Position numbers and translations under genes: made by a program
DNA from: Mesorhizobium sophorae
GTDB lineage: Bacteria; Pseudomonadota; Alphaproteobacteria; Rhizobiales; Rhizobiaceae
Assembly (NCBI RefSeq): GCF_002270415.1
Contig: NZ_NNRI01000012.1
Coordinates: 310,001 to 374,000 of the forward strand
Length of the DNA: 64,000 nt
Direction: 5' to 3'
Notes under the pieces: model-generated
Databases searched by the model: none
The model's input: only the letters and a program-made list of their open reading frames with translations
What the model was told of the DNA's origin: nothing
In this document: positions 52,646-61,728 of the stretch, in pieces
Layout of the letters: every line of letters begins with the position of its first letter
Numbering within the stretch: the stretch's first letter is position 1

Positions 52646-53394
52646 CAATTGACGAAGTGGAACAGGCGCGAAGCGCGCATCAGCGTCGGCCATTTCCAGA
52701 TTTCGAGCGGGCTCGCCTTGCCTGCGATCGAGAAGAAAACAAGATTGGCGCGGCCAACCAGATTTTCCGCCGGGACGAAGCCAACGGTGAAGCGGCTGTC
52801 CGAGGAATTGTCACGGTTGTCGCCCATCATGAAATAGTGGCCGGGCGGCACGTTCCATTCGCGGGTGTTGTCACCGATCGAGTTGGGCGAGATGTCCAGC
52901 GTGTCGTAGCTGACGCCGTTGGGCAGCGTTTCCCGGTAGACGTCGATCGGCCGAGGCTCTTCGGTGATGTCGGGATTGTCGATCTGGCCCGTTTTCACGC
53001 GCGGCACGCCGACGTCGTTGATGAACAGCTGGCCGTCCTTGACCTGGATCTTGTCGCCCGGCAGGCCGACCACGCGCTTGATGTAGTCGACGGACGGATC
53101 AGGTGGGAACTTGAACACCACCACGTCGCCGCGCTTTGGCTCGGAGCCCCAGATGCGGCCCGAAAAGATGTCAGGCCCGAAAGGCAGCGAGTAACGGGAA
53201 TAGCCGTAGGACCATTTGGTGACGAACAGATAGTCGCCTTCCAGAAGCGTCGGGCGCATCGATCCCGATGGGATCGAAAAAGGCTGGAACAACAGCGTGC
53301 GGATGACCAGGGCGAGCAAAAGCGCCTGCACTATGACGCTGACGGTCTCGCCAAGGCCGCCGGATTTCTTCTCAGATTTATCAACCACGCTCAT
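52645..53394 (-). CDS. lepB: Signal peptidase I
   Basis: A 249-residue membrane-bound peptidase of family S26. The catalytic serine S45 is in PSGSMRPTL and the general-base lysine K106 is in DYIKRVVGLPGD; GDNRDNSSDSR is box E. One N-terminal membrane helix (about 17-37). It cleaves Sec-type signal peptides. GAGGACGAC precedes the ATG at 53394. Between acpS and rnc, as in related genomes. Confidence 0.95.
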   Translation of the reverse strand: MSVVDKSEKKSGGLGETVSVIVQALLLALVIRTLLFQPFSIPSGSMRPTLLEGDYLFVTKWSYGYSRYSLPFGPDIFSGRIWGSEPKRGDVVVFKFPPDPSVDYIKRVVGLPGDKIQVKDGQLFINDVGVPRVKTGQIDNPDITEEPRPIDVYRETLPNGVSYDTLDISPNSIGDNTREWNVPPGHYFMMGDNRDNSSDSRFTVGFVPAENLVGRANLVFFSIAGKASPLEIWKWPTLMRASRLFHFVN

Positions 53395-53471
53395 GTCGTC
53401 CTCGATTGTGCGTTGGATGGTATAGAGTCTCGGCGCGCGCTGGGCAACGTCGTGCCGGTCGTCAGATGCAA

Positions 53472-53885
53472 TCAATGTGGCGCTTCTTCGACGGGCAACG
53501 CCTCGATGATCACAAAGGCTTGAGCGAGCGGGAAATCATCGGTGATGGTGAGGTGGATTGCCGCCCGATGGCCCTTAGGCAGGATTTTGTCCAGCCGCGC
53601 CTGTGCCCCTCCCGTCAGCGCCATGGTCGGCGCGCCGCTGGGCAGGTTGACGACACCCATGTCGCGCCAGAACACGCCCTGCGCCAGACCCGTGCCCAGC
53701 GCCTTGGCGCAGGCTTCCTTGGCGGCGAAGCGCTTGGCGTAGGACGCAGCACGCGCGCGGCGGTTCTCGGAGCGGGCCTGCTCGAGGTCGGTGTAGATTC
53801 TCTGGATGAAGCGCTGGCCGTGACGCTCCAGCGACTTTTCGATGCGTCTGATATCGATCAGGTCACTGCCGATGCCGATGATCAT
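53472..53885 (-). CDS. acpS: Holo-acyl-carrier-protein synthase
   Basis: A 137-residue AcpS-type phosphopantetheinyl transferase: MIIGIGSDLIDIRRIE (with metal D8 in the GSDL context) and RFAAKEACAKALG (metal E). It loads coenzyme A-derived phosphopantetheine onto ACP. Its start overlaps the DUF2062 stop codon by four bases. The gap to lepB is 77 bases. Confidence 0.95.
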   Translation of the reverse strand: MIIGIGSDLIDIRRIEKSLERHGQRFIQRIYTDLEQARSENRRARAASYAKRFAAKEACAKALGTGLAQGVFWRDMGVVNLPSGAPTMALTGGAQARLDKILPKGHRAAIHLTITDDFPLAQAFVIIEALPVEEAPH

Positions 53886-54481
53886 CGTGCGGCGGAACCA
53901 ATGCTTCCGCCGGGATGAGACGATTGCCCATGCCGGCTTGCGCGCTCAGCAAGGCGCTTGCGCCGTTGCTCGCGGAAAGCGTTCATGCCCCAGCGCGTGA
54001 CGCCATAGAACAAGAGGCCGAACACCAGCCCGAGCGGGATCGCGCCGATCAGCATCGGCTCGAGCACGGGCTTCCACAATTGCGCGAAGGAAAGCTTGTG
54101 CAGCATCTCGCCCAGATGCGCCGGTGGGCCATGCGCAGGCAGGCGGTCATGCAGGATCAGCTTGCCGGTTTCCCAGGAGGCGCCCCACAGCAGCGGAAAG
54201 GTCAGCGGGTTGCCGAAGAAAACCGCTGCAAGGGCCGCCGCCACCAGATTGCCGGCGATCACCCAGCACAGGATGGCGGCAATGGCGAAATGAAAGCCCA
54301 CGGGAAAAAACGAGGCGAAGACGCCGGCGGCGACACCGGCCGCCACGGCGTGCGGTGTGGCCTTCAGCCGCAGGATGCGCTTGGAGAAATACTGAAGCGA
54401 GCGCGAAAACGAGCGGCGCGGCCACAAATAGGTACGCACCCGCTCGAGAAGGCCATCAGGCTTGCGGCGTCGAAAAAGCAC
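53882..54481 (-). CDS. DUF2062 membrane protein
   Basis: A 199-residue protein with the DUF2062 domain: FSRSLQYFSKRILRLKATPHAVAAGVA is the start region, then two long hydrophobic segments (about 50-95 and 145-170) with FFGNPLTFP between. Function unknown; constantly next to acpS in rhizobia. GTG start at 54481; no strong ribosome site visible. Confidence 0.88.
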   Translation of the reverse strand: MLFRRRKPDGLLERVRTYLWPRRSFSRSLQYFSKRILRLKATPHAVAAGVAAGVFASFFPVGFHFAIAAILCWVIAGNLVAAALAAVFFGNPLTFPLLWGASWETGKLILHDRLPAHGPPAHLGEMLHKLSFAQLWKPVLEPMLIGAIPLGLVFGLLFYGVTRWGMNAFREQRRKRLAERASRHGQSSHPGGSIGSAAR

Positions 54482-54736
54482 TCTGTACCCGTTTCACAGC
54501 TCCCGCGCCGGCACTTTCAGCCGGGCGCAACAGCACCATCTTGCGCTTGACGATCCCCCGATGGCAATCGCAACGTTGATATAGCGACGCGCTGGCAAGA
54601 GAACAACCAACGCCCCCTGCGCGGCGTGCGCTTGTTGCCCCGGGATGGCATTCCTCGCATCGAACATTGGACAATCGCGGCGAATTTAAGGAACCGGCAT
54701 TTGTCGCATGGCCGAAAGGCGCGGCGGCTACGGCGG

Positions 54737-55138
54737 CTACGACAAATATTCGCTGACCTCGACCAGATTGCCGTCCGGGTCGCGGAAATAGACCGACATC
54801 ATCGGACCACGAGCCCCGACGCGTTCGACCGGTCCGAGTTCCACCACCACGCCATTGGCCGCGAGACGGGTGCTGACTTCGCCCAGCGGCCGGTCGGTGA
54901 TCAGGCAGAAGTCGCCCGAGCCGGGCGTCGGCGCCTTCGCCTTCGGCTCGAAGGTGCGGCCCACCTCGTGCACATTGATCTTCTGGGTGCCGAAAGCCAG
55001 CGCTGTCGGCCGGCCGGGCGCATCGATGCGTTCAAAACCCAGCACGCGCTGATAAAAGGCGCAGGTCACGTCCAGCGAAGCGACCGTCAGCACGAAATGA
55101 TCGATGCCTGCGATCATCGCCAATTTGTTTTCATGCAT
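54737..55138 (-). CDS. VOC family protein
   Basis: A 133-residue single VOC module: MIAGIDHFVLTVASLD with the metal histidine, KINVHEVG and the final YFRDPDGNLVEVSEY with the metal glutamate. Substrate unknown. The start lies inside repeat copy C (ATG at 55138, from ATGCATGAA); M8 at 55117 is the alternative if the repeat inserted in front. Between pyrE and the DUF2062 gene. Confidence 0.85.
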   Translation of the reverse strand: MHENKLAMIAGIDHFVLTVASLDVTCAFYQRVLGFERIDAPGRPTALAFGTQKINVHEVGRTFEPKAKAPTPGSGDFCLITDRPLGEVSTRLAANGVVVELGPVERVGARGPMMSVYFRDPDGNLVEVSEYLS

Positions 55139-55182
55139 GTCGTTAACCCAAAACCGCTGCACACTTTTGGGCGACACGCATG
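55133..55182. repeat. Hairpin repeat copy C (pyrE-VOC gap)
   Basis: Outer arms GCATGTCG / CGACACGC with one mismatch, inner arms CCCAAAA (55147-55153) and TTTTGGG (55165-55171), with loop CCGCTGCACAC. It fills almost the whole gap between the pyrE stop and the VOC start and overlaps the start codon. Confidence 0.8.
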
Positions 55183-55184
55183 GG

Positions 55185-55763
55185 TCAAATATTGCGGCTG
55201 CCGGGCTTGACCGCCGGTATGGCGGCCAGCTCCGGCGGAAGCCGGTCGGCCGGATAGGCTGGAACCTCATATTCGGCGAGCGCGATCAACGGCACGCCGA
55301 CATGGGTCTTGCCGGCCGAACGGTCGATGATACAGGCGGCGGCAACCACCTCGGCGCCAAGTTCGCGCAGGCACTCGATGGTTTCGCGGATCGACAGGCC
55401 GGTGGTGACGATATCCTCGACGATGACGACGCGCGCGCCGCTGGCGATCTCGAAGCGGCGCAGGCGAAACTCGCCCCCTTCCCGCTCGACCCATATCGCC
55501 GGCACGCCGAGATGGCGCGAGGTCTCGTAGGCCGGGATCAGCCCGCCGATCGCCGGACCGACGACGTAGTCGATCTTGCCCGGCACGCCCGCGCGGATCT
55601 TTTCGGCCAGCGCCTTGCACAGCCGCTCGGTCTTGTCGGCATGCATGAACACGCGCGCCTTCTGCAGGAAGACAGGGCTTCTCAAGCCCGAGGTCAAAAT
55701 GAAATGCCCTTCGAGGACAGCACCCGCCTCGCGGAAAATCCCCAGCACTTCATCGGTGTTCAT
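55185..55763 (-). CDS. pyrE: Orotate phosphoribosyltransferase
   Basis: A 192-residue type I PRTase: the PRPP-binding motif is VVIVEDIVTTGLSI, with the family FILTSGLRSPVFLQKA region near the N terminus. It makes OMP from orotate. Immediately downstream of rsh across repeat copy D. No other pyrimidine gene here; a dihydroorotase-family gene lies at 30-31 kb. Confidence 0.93.
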   Translation of the reverse strand: MNTDEVLGIFREAGAVLEGHFILTSGLRSPVFLQKARVFMHADKTERLCKALAEKIRAGVPGKIDYVVGPAIGGLIPAYETSRHLGVPAIWVEREGGEFRLRRFEIASGARVVIVEDIVTTGLSIRETIECLRELGAEVVAAACIIDRSAGKTHVGVPLIALAEYEVPAYPADRLPPELAAIPAVKPGSRNI

Positions 55764-55783
55764 TTCTGTGCCTCTTTTTGATT

Positions 55784-55831
55784 GACCATGATCTTGTCCG
55801 AAAACCGGTCCCCACTTTCGGGATCATGGTC
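55784..55831. repeat. Hairpin repeat copy D (rsh-pyrE gap)
   Basis: Outer arms GACCATGATC / GATCATGGTC (10 bp, perfect), inner CCGAAA / TTTCGG with loop ACCGGTCCCCAC. The last base overlaps the rsh stop codon. Confidence 0.85.
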
Positions 55832-58059
55832 TAGCCGTTGACGCGCCTTGCGTCGCTGACGCTCGAATTGTCCTTGAGCTGCGACAGCAGCCGGTTGAGG
55901 TGCTTCAGATCCCAGACTTCGAGATCGATCAGCATTTCCGTGAAATCGGGCGCGGTGCGCACCATCGACAGCGTGTGGATGTTGGCGTCGTTCGACGCAA
56001 CGACCTGGGCGATATCGGCGAGCGAACCCGGCGCGTTGATGGCGGTGACGGAGACGCGCGCCGGAAACCGTTCCTTGGTGCGCTCGTCAATGTCCCAGCG
56101 CACGTCGATCCAGCGTTCGGGCTGGTCGTCGAAGGCCTGCAGCGCCGGCGACTGGATGGGATAGATGGTGATGCCGGTACCGGGCTGGACGATGCCGACG
56201 ATGCGGTCGCCAGGCACCGCCCCTTCCGGCGCAAAACGGACCGGCAGGTCGCCACGCACGCCGCGGATCGGCACGGCGCCATCGCGCGGCTGGTCCTTGT
56301 CCTTGCGCGCCGCGCGGCCCGGAATCTGGAACAGCATGCCGGCGGCGTTGCGGATTTTCGACCAGCCCTCCTCGCGCTGCTTGGGCGCGGCGGTGGTGAC
56401 ACGCTCGTCCTTGTAGTCGGGGAATACCGCCTTCATGACATCGGTGGAGGCGAGCTCGCCACGGCCGACCGAGGCCAGCACGTCCTCGATATCCTTGCGC
56501 GCCAGCCGGTGCAGCACCTGCTTCAGGCTCTCCTTGGTGAAGGTCTTGCCGGCGCGCTCGAAGGCGCGTTCCAGGATGCGAATGCCGAGACCCGAATACT
56601 GCTTGCGGATGGCATTCTTGGTGGCGCGGCGGATGGCCGAGCGCGCCTTGCCGGTGACGACGACCGATTCCCAGGCCGCCGGCGGCACCTGCGCCTTGGA
56701 GCGGATGATCTCGACCTCGTCGCCGTTCTTCAGTTCCGTCATCAGCGGCATGATGCGGCCGTTGACCTTGGCGCCGACGCAGGTGTCGCCGACATCGGTG
56801 TGCACGGCATAGGCGAAATCGATGGGCGTAGCACCTCGCGGCAGTGCAATCAGCATGCCTTTCGGCGTGAAGCAGAACACCTGGTCCTGGAACAGTTCCA
56901 ACTTGGTGTTTTCGAGGAAGTCTTCCGGATTGTCACCCTCGGCAAGCTGCTCGATGGTGCGCCGCAGCCAGGCATAGGCGTTGGTCTCCTTCGAAATCGC
57001 ATGGGCGGCGCCGTTGGTCTTGCCGCCGGTGTCCTTGTAGATCGAATGCGCGGCGACGCCGTATTCGGCGATCTTGTTCATCTCGCGGGTCCGGATCTGC
57101 AGCTCGACGCGCTGACGCGACGGCCCGACGATGGTGGTGTGGATCGACCGATAGTCGTTCTGCTTCGGCGTCGAGATGTAATCCTTGAAGCGGCCTGGCA
57201 CCATCGACCAGGCGGTGTGGATGGCTCCGAGCGCGCGATAACAATCCTCGACTGTATCGACGACGACTCGGAAGCCGAAGATGTCGGACAGCTGCTCGAA
57301 GGACAGCGCCTTGGCCTCCATCTTGCGGAACACCGACCACGGCTTCTTCTGACGGCTTTTCACGCTGGCCTTGATCGCATGCTTTTCGAACAGCGCGGAC
57401 AGCGCCTTCTCGATCTCGGACAGCACATCCTTGTTGCGCTCGAATATCTCGGCGAGCCGGGCAGTGACGGCGCGATAGGCTTCCGGGTTGATGTAGCGGA
57501 AGGCGATCTCCTCCAGCTCCTCGCGCATGCCTTGCATGCCCATGCGCCCGGCCAGCGGCGCATAGATGTCCATCGTCTCCTCGGCGATGCGCAGGCGCTT
57601 GGCCTCCGGCATATGGTCGAGGGTGCGCATGTTGTGCAAACGGTCGGCGAGCTTGACCAGAAGGACGCGGACATCCTCCGAAATCGCCAGCAGAAGCTTG
57701 CGCAGGTTTTCCGCCTGCTCGGCCTTCTTCGACACGAGGTCGAGCTTCTTGAGCTTGGTCAGTCCCTCGACCAGCTTGCCCATTTCGGGCCCGAACAGCT
57801 CATCGATTTCGGCCCGCGTCGCCGTGGTGTCCTCAATGGTGTCGTGCAGCAGGGCGACCGCGATCGTCGCCTCGTCCATGTGCATTTCGGTGAGGATCGC
57901 GGCGACTTCGAGCGGATGCGAGAAATAAGGATCGCCGGAAGCGCGCTTCTGGTGGCCATGCTTCTGCATGGCATAGACATAGGCCTTGTTGAGCAACGCC
58001 TCGTTGACGTCAGGCTTGTAGCGCTGGACGCGCTCGACAAGCTCATACTGACGCATCAT
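55831..58059 (-). CDS. rsh: Bifunctional (p)ppGpp synthetase/hydrolase (RelA/SpoT)
   Basis: A 742-residue Rsh. The HD hydrolase domain (about 40-190) has ALLHDTIED at H72-D73; the synthetase domain (about 230-350) has the RFKDYISTPK and YRSIHTT stretches; TGS (about 390-450) and ACT (about 655-740) regulatory domains follow. As the only RelA/SpoT seen in this genome type, it should both make and break (p)ppGpp in the stringent response. It follows rpoZ, separated by about 130 bases containing a small hairpin. Confidence 0.96.
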   Translation of the reverse strand: MMRQYELVERVQRYKPDVNEALLNKAYVYAMQKHGHQKRASGDPYFSHPLEVAAILTEMHMDEATIAVALLHDTIEDTTATRAEIDELFGPEMGKLVEGLTKLKKLDLVSKKAEQAENLRKLLLAISEDVRVLLVKLADRLHNMRTLDHMPEAKRLRIAEETMDIYAPLAGRMGMQGMREELEEIAFRYINPEAYRAVTARLAEIFERNKDVLSEIEKALSALFEKHAIKASVKSRQKKPWSVFRKMEAKALSFEQLSDIFGFRVVVDTVEDCYRALGAIHTAWSMVPGRFKDYISTPKQNDYRSIHTTIVGPSRQRVELQIRTREMNKIAEYGVAAHSIYKDTGGKTNGAAHAISKETNAYAWLRRTIEQLAEGDNPEDFLENTKLELFQDQVFCFTPKGMLIALPRGATPIDFAYAVHTDVGDTCVGAKVNGRIMPLMTELKNGDEVEIIRSKAQVPPAAWESVVVTGKARSAIRRATKNAIRKQYSGLGIRILERAFERAGKTFTKESLKQVLHRLARKDIEDVLASVGRGELASTDVMKAVFPDYKDERVTTAAPKQREEGWSKIRNAAGMLFQIPGRAARKDKDQPRDGAVPIRGVRGDLPVRFAPEGAVPGDRIVGIVQPGTGITIYPIQSPALQAFDDQPERWIDVRWDIDERTKERFPARVSVTAINAPGSLADIAQVVASNDANIHTLSMVRTAPDFTEMLIDLEVWDLKHLNRLLSQLKDNSSVSDARRVNG

Positions 58060-58166
58060 GGGCGGGATCTCGCAGCGGTGAAATGAATCATGCGCCGCAC
58101 TGCTGTACGGCGCATGTCATAGATAGCCACGAAACTGCCGATACGGAAGTGCGGAAGATTGTTCCA

Positions 58167-58190
58167 GCGACCTCCAGAACGGAGGCTCGC
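58167..58190. terminator. Hairpin between rpoZ and rsh
   Basis: GCGACCTCC-AGAAC-GGAGGCTCGC, an interrupted stem (CCTCC/GGAGG core) directly after the rpoZ stop. No T-run, so an RNA stability or attenuation role is only a guess. Confidence 0.35.
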
Positions 58191-58592
58191 TTAGTAGTCG
58201 TCGCTCTTTTCCGGGGGCACCAGGCCCTCGATGCCGGCCAGGAGATCTTCCTCGGTCATCCGGTCGAAGGTGATGTTCTCCTCGGCGTCGTCGGCATCGG
58301 TGGCCGCGACTGCGGCGCCGGTCTGGTCGGCAATCGCCTCGCCATCGGCTTCGGGCTCGTCGACCTCGACATGCTTCTGCAGCGAGTGGATCAGGTCTTC
58401 CTTGAGGTCGTCGGGCGACAGTGTCTCGTCGGCGATCTCGCGCAGCGCCACGACCGGGTTCTTGTCGTTGTCACGCGGCACGGTGATCGGCGCGCCCTGG
58501 CTGATCTGGCGGGCACGGTGGCCGGCAAGGAGCACCAGCTCGAAGCGGTTGTCGACCTTGTCGATGCAATCTTCAACGGTCACGCGGGCCAT
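58191..58592 (-). CDS. rpoZ: RNA polymerase omega subunit
   Basis: A 133-residue omega subunit: MARVTVEDCIDKVDNRFELVLLAGHRARQIS is the conserved start (split here by its helices), followed by the alphaproteobacterial acidic extension rich in Asp/Glu. Helps RNA polymerase assembly and, with Rsh nearby, binds ppGpp in the stringent response. Conserved order rpoZ-rsh. Confidence 0.95.
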   Translation of the reverse strand: MARVTVEDCIDKVDNRFELVLLAGHRARQISQGAPITVPRDNDKNPVVALREIADETLSPDDLKEDLIHSLQKHVEVDEPEADGEAIADQTGAAVAATDADDAEENITFDRMTEEDLLAGIEGLVPPEKSDDY

Positions 58593-58918
58593 GGACTGCC
58601 CCTTTCATGCGATGGATTTGATGGAAATCAGGCGCGGTCCTTAACCCGAACGCCGCCAAAACACAAGCATCATGGCAATGGCGGGGTCGCAGGGCCGCCA
58701 ATCCCTTTATTTGAACACCCGATCGGCCAAATCAGGCTGCATCCATGGGTTCGGCGCCCGATCACAATTGCTTGCAGTGCGGCAACACGCCCTTGGATTG
58801 CCGTGAAACTGGCGTTATCTCGGATAGCGCGAAGGTCAGCCGGTTTATTATGAGCCTGACCGATAGTCGCTATCGCATTTCGTTAGACGGCCGATTATTT
58901 CGAAAAGGACTATTTTCC

Positions 58919-59500
58919 ATGTTCGACCCTCGTGAAAAAATCGCCCTATTCATCGACGGCGCCAATCTCTACGCGACGTCGCGCGCGCTCGGCTTCGACA
59001 TCGACTACCGCAAGCTCCTGTCGAGCTTCCAGAAGCGCGGCTATCTGCTGCGCGCTTACTACTACACCGCGCTGGTCGAGGATCAGGAATACTCCTCGAT
59101 CCGTCCGCTGATCGACTGGCTCGACTACAACGGCTTCAAGGTGGTCACCAAGCCGGCCAAGGAATTCACGGACTCGACTGGCCGCCGCAAGATCAAGGGC
59201 AATATGGACATCGAACTCACTGTCGATGCGCTGGAACTCGCCGATGTCGTCGACCATTACGTCATCTTTTCCGGCGACGGCGATTTCCGCACGCTGGTCG
59301 AGGCGCTGCAGCGGCGCGGCCGCAAGGTGTCGATCGTCTCGACCATGGCCTCTCAGCCGCCGATGATCAGCGACGACCTGCGCCGCCAGGCCGACCATTT
59401 CATTGACCTGACCACGTTGAAGAACGAGGTCGGTCGCGATCCGTCCGAGCGGCCGATGCGCCGGCCCGAGCCGGCCGAAGTCGACGAGGACGACTACTGA
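58919..59500 (+). CDS. NYN-domain (LabA/DUF88) protein
   Basis: A 193-residue PIN-like NYN protein: IALFIDGANLYATSR (D13), YYTALVEDQEY, GNMDIELTVDALELADVVDHYVIFSGDGDF includes the catalytic aspartates. Such proteins are probable ribonucleases or regulators in RNA metabolism. ATG 58919 has AAAGGA nine bases upstream. Located between rpoZ and the uracil glycosylase, as in related genomes. Confidence 0.9.
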   Translation: MFDPREKIALFIDGANLYATSRALGFDIDYRKLLSSFQKRGYLLRAYYYTALVEDQEYSSIRPLIDWLDYNGFKVVTKPAKEFTDSTGRRKIKGNMDIELTVDALELADVVDHYVIFSGDGDFRTLVEALQRRGRKVSIVSTMASQPPMISDDLRRQADHFIDLTTLKNEVGRDPSERPMRRPEPAEVDEDDY

Positions 59501-59511
59501 GGCCGGTCGCG

Positions 59512-60168
59512 TTGACCGCCCTTTCCATCTCCGAACCCGGCCGCGACTGCCTGCTCTGTCCGCGGCTGCATGATTTCATCGCCGAATGGCGGCAACGCGA
59601 GCCGTCCTGGTTCAACGCGCCGGTGCCGACTTTTTTGCCACCCGATGGCGACGACGCCGTCCGGCTTCTGATCGTCGGGCTGGCGCCCGGCCTGCGCGGC
59701 GCCAACCGCACCGGACGCCCCTTCACCGGCGACTATGCCGGTGACCTGCTGTACTCGACGTTGATTTCGCACGGTTTTGCGCGCGGTGAGTTCAAGGCGC
59801 GGCCGGATGACGGACTGGAGCTGGTCGGCACGGCGATCACCAATGCGGTGCGCTGCGTGCCGCCGGAGAACAAGCCGGTGGGCGCCGAGATTGCCACGTG
59901 CCGGACGTTCCTGGTGCCGACGATCGCCCGCTTTCCCAATTTGCGCGCCGTGCTGGCGCTGGGGTCGATCGCGCACCAGTCGACGGTGCGCGCGCTGGGT
60001 GGGCGCGTCGCCGCCTATCCGTTCAAGCATGGCGGGCAGCTGCCGGCCGGGGGCATCACGCTGTTTTCGAGCTATCATTGCTCGCGCTACAACACCAACA
60101 CAGGTGTGCTGACAGAGGCGATGTTCGTCAGCGTCTTCAGCGAGATCGCGGCCTTCCTGCAGAAATAG
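59512..60168 (+). CDS. Uracil-DNA glycosylase, family 5-like
   Basis: A 218-residue DNA glycosylase with a [4Fe-4S] cluster: C13 and C16 (DCLLCPRLH), C115 and C130. The uracil-binding loop GLAPGLRGANRTGRPF spans 56-71 and SYHCSRYNTNTG (H189) holds the second active-site motif. Removes uracil and possibly other bases from DNA. TTG start at 59512, right after the NYN stop. Confidence 0.9.
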   Translation: MTALSISEPGRDCLLCPRLHDFIAEWRQREPSWFNAPVPTFLPPDGDDAVRLLIVGLAPGLRGANRTGRPFTGDYAGDLLYSTLISHGFARGEFKARPDDGLELVGTAITNAVRCVPPENKPVGAEIATCRTFLVPTIARFPNLRAVLALGSIAHQSTVRALGGRVAAYPFKHGGQLPAGGITLFSSYHCSRYNTNTGVLTEAMFVSVFSEIAAFLQK

Positions 60169-60177
60169 CGCCGCCCT

Positions 60178-61191
60178 TCAGAACCCCTCCAGCACGATCT
60201 TGCCCTTGGCCTTGCCGGTCTCGATCAGCGCGTGGGCGCGCTTCAGATTGGCGGCATTGATAGGACCGAAGGTCTCGCCCAGCGTCGTGCGGATGGTCCC
60301 GGCGTCGACAAGCCGGGCCAATTCGTTGAGGTGCTCGCCCTGCGCGGTCATGTCCTGCGTCTCGAACATCGAGCGGGTGAACATGAACTCCCAATGCACA
60401 GAGACGCTCTTGCGCTTGAACGAATTGATGTCGAGCGATTTGGGATCGTCGATCAGCCCGAAACGGCCTTGCGGCGCGATCAGTTCGGCGATCTCGGCCA
60501 GGTGCCGGTCGGTGTTGGTCGTCGAGAACACAAAGGCAGGTGCGCCGAGACCAAGGGCTGCGACTTCGGCGGCGAGCGGCCTGGAGTGATCGACGACTTG
60601 ATGAGCGCCGAGCCCAAGCGCCCAGTCCCGCGTCTCGGGCCGCGATGCGGTGGCGATCACCGTCAGATCGGTCAGTTGGCGCGCCAGCTGCACCGCGATC
60701 GAGCCGACACCGCCGGCGCCGCCAATGATCAGAATGGCCCTAGCCGCGCCAGCGACAGGTTTCCTGACATCGAGGCGGTCGAACAGAGCCTCCCAGGCGG
60801 TGACCGCCGTCAGGGGCAGCGCCGCCGCCTGCGCATAGCCGAGCGAGCCGGGTTTGCGGCCGACAAGGCGCTCATCGACAATGTGGAATTCGGCATTGGT
60901 GCCTTGTGGCGCCAGGGCGCCGGAATAGAAGACATCGTCGCCCGCCTTGAACAGGCTGGCGTCCCGACCGGCCGCAACGACCCGGCCGGCAGCGTCCCAG
61001 CCGAGCACACGCCATGCTCCGGCCTCGGGCCTGGCGCTTTGCCGCACCTTGGTGTCGACCGGGTTGACCGAGATTGCCTTCACCTCGACCAGCAGCTCAC
61101 GACCTTTCGGCTCGGGCTTGGGCAAATCGATATCGACCAGGGAGGTCTCATCGCTGATGGGGGCTGGGATTTGATAGCCGACGGCGCGCAT
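60178..61191 (-). CDS. Zinc-binding alcohol dehydrogenase/quinone oxidoreductase family protein
   Basis: A 337-residue MDR protein of the ZADH/QOR-like type. It has a GroES-like N-terminal domain (about 1-120) and a Rossmann domain with GGAGGVGSIAVQLAR (about 155-170). No structural or catalytic zinc cysteines are seen. Reduces quinone or enone substrates with NAD(P)H. Divergent from an HxlR regulator, the usual arrangement for redox- or aldehyde-induced oxidoreductases. GGAGACC precedes the ATG at 61191. Confidence 0.9.
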   Translation of the reverse strand: MRAVGYQIPAPISDETSLVDIDLPKPEPKGRELLVEVKAISVNPVDTKVRQSARPEAGAWRVLGWDAAGRVVAAGRDASLFKAGDDVFYSGALAPQGTNAEFHIVDERLVGRKPGSLGYAQAAALPLTAVTAWEALFDRLDVRKPVAGAARAILIIGGAGGVGSIAVQLARQLTDLTVIATASRPETRDWALGLGAHQVVDHSRPLAAEVAALGLGAPAFVFSTTNTDRHLAEIAELIAPQGRFGLIDDPKSLDINSFKRKSVSVHWEFMFTRSMFETQDMTAQGEHLNELARLVDAGTIRTTLGETFGPINAANLKRAHALIETGKAKGKIVLEGF

Positions 61192-61263
61192 TTTGGTCTC
61201 CGCGATTGCTCTTGAGTGTTGTTCGGAGCAGAGATGCGGATTATGTGCCGGAAGCGCAAGAAT

Positions 61264-61281
61264 GCACATATAAAGCACATA
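61264..61281. promoter_or_regulatory. GCACATA direct repeat (candidate HxlR site)
   Basis: GCACATA occurs at 61264-61270 and 61275-61281, an 11-bp spacing (one helical turn), in the 110-bp divergent region between the oxidoreductase and the HxlR gene. It is a plausible operator. Confidence 0.5.
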
Positions 61282-61301
61282 GTGTCGAAAAGGATACCGT
61301 C

Positions 61302-61664
61302 ATGCCGCGCATTCGCCATGAGCGATTCGACTGCAGCCCCGGCTGCACGGTGGAGGGCACACTCCGCTACATCGACGGAAAGTGGAAAGGCGTCGTGCTC
61401 TATCATCTGTTTGAGGGCACGATGCGCTTCAACGAGATCCGCCGGCGCATTCCGAACTGCACGCAGCGCATGCTGACCAACCAGCTCCGCGAACTGGAAG
61501 CCGATGGGCTGATTGCGCGCAAGATCTATCCTGAAGTGCCGCCGAAAGTGGAGTACAGCCTGACGCCGCGCGGCAGAAGCCTGGAACCGGTGATCACCGC
61601 GCTCAAAGTCTGGGGCGATGCCAATGTCACGCTGGCGCCGGAGGCTTCCCAGGCTGCGGCTTGA
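61302..61664 (+). CDS. HxlR-family transcriptional regulator
   Basis: A 120-residue winged-helix protein: CTVEGTLRYIDGKWKGVVLYHLF, RFNEIRRRIPNCTQRMLTNQLRELEADGLIARK, and the wing VPPKVEYSLTPRGR. CxxGC-type cysteines near the N terminus (DCSPGCTVEG) may sense redox or electrophiles. AAAAGGATACCGTC precedes the ATG at 61302. Controls the divergent oxidoreductase. Confidence 0.92.
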   Translation: MPRIRHERFDCSPGCTVEGTLRYIDGKWKGVVLYHLFEGTMRFNEIRRRIPNCTQRMLTNQLRELEADGLIARKIYPEVPPKVEYSLTPRGRSLEPVITALKVWGDANVTLAPEASQAAA

Positions 61665-61698
61665 GACGACGAGCGAGGTCCCGGAATGGCTTCAGGGG

Positions 61699-61728
61699 AT
61701 CACTTGGCTTGGGAAATCACTTGGCTTG
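61699..61728. repeat. 13-bp direct repeat at GH25 3' end
   Basis: ATCACTTGGCTTG occurs twice (61699-61711, 61716-61728), 17 bases apart; the second copy covers the GH25 stop codon. A recent small duplication. Confidence 0.7.

Noticed and set aside
50879..52837. A 652-residue plus-strand frame across era, rnc and lepB
   Set aside because: It crosses three confirmed minus-strand genes and has no domain.
55900..58086. A 728-residue plus-strand open frame opposite rsh
   Set aside because: It is antisense to a complete, strongly conserved rsh gene; long antisense frames are expected in GC-rich codon use, and it has no known domain or ribosome site.
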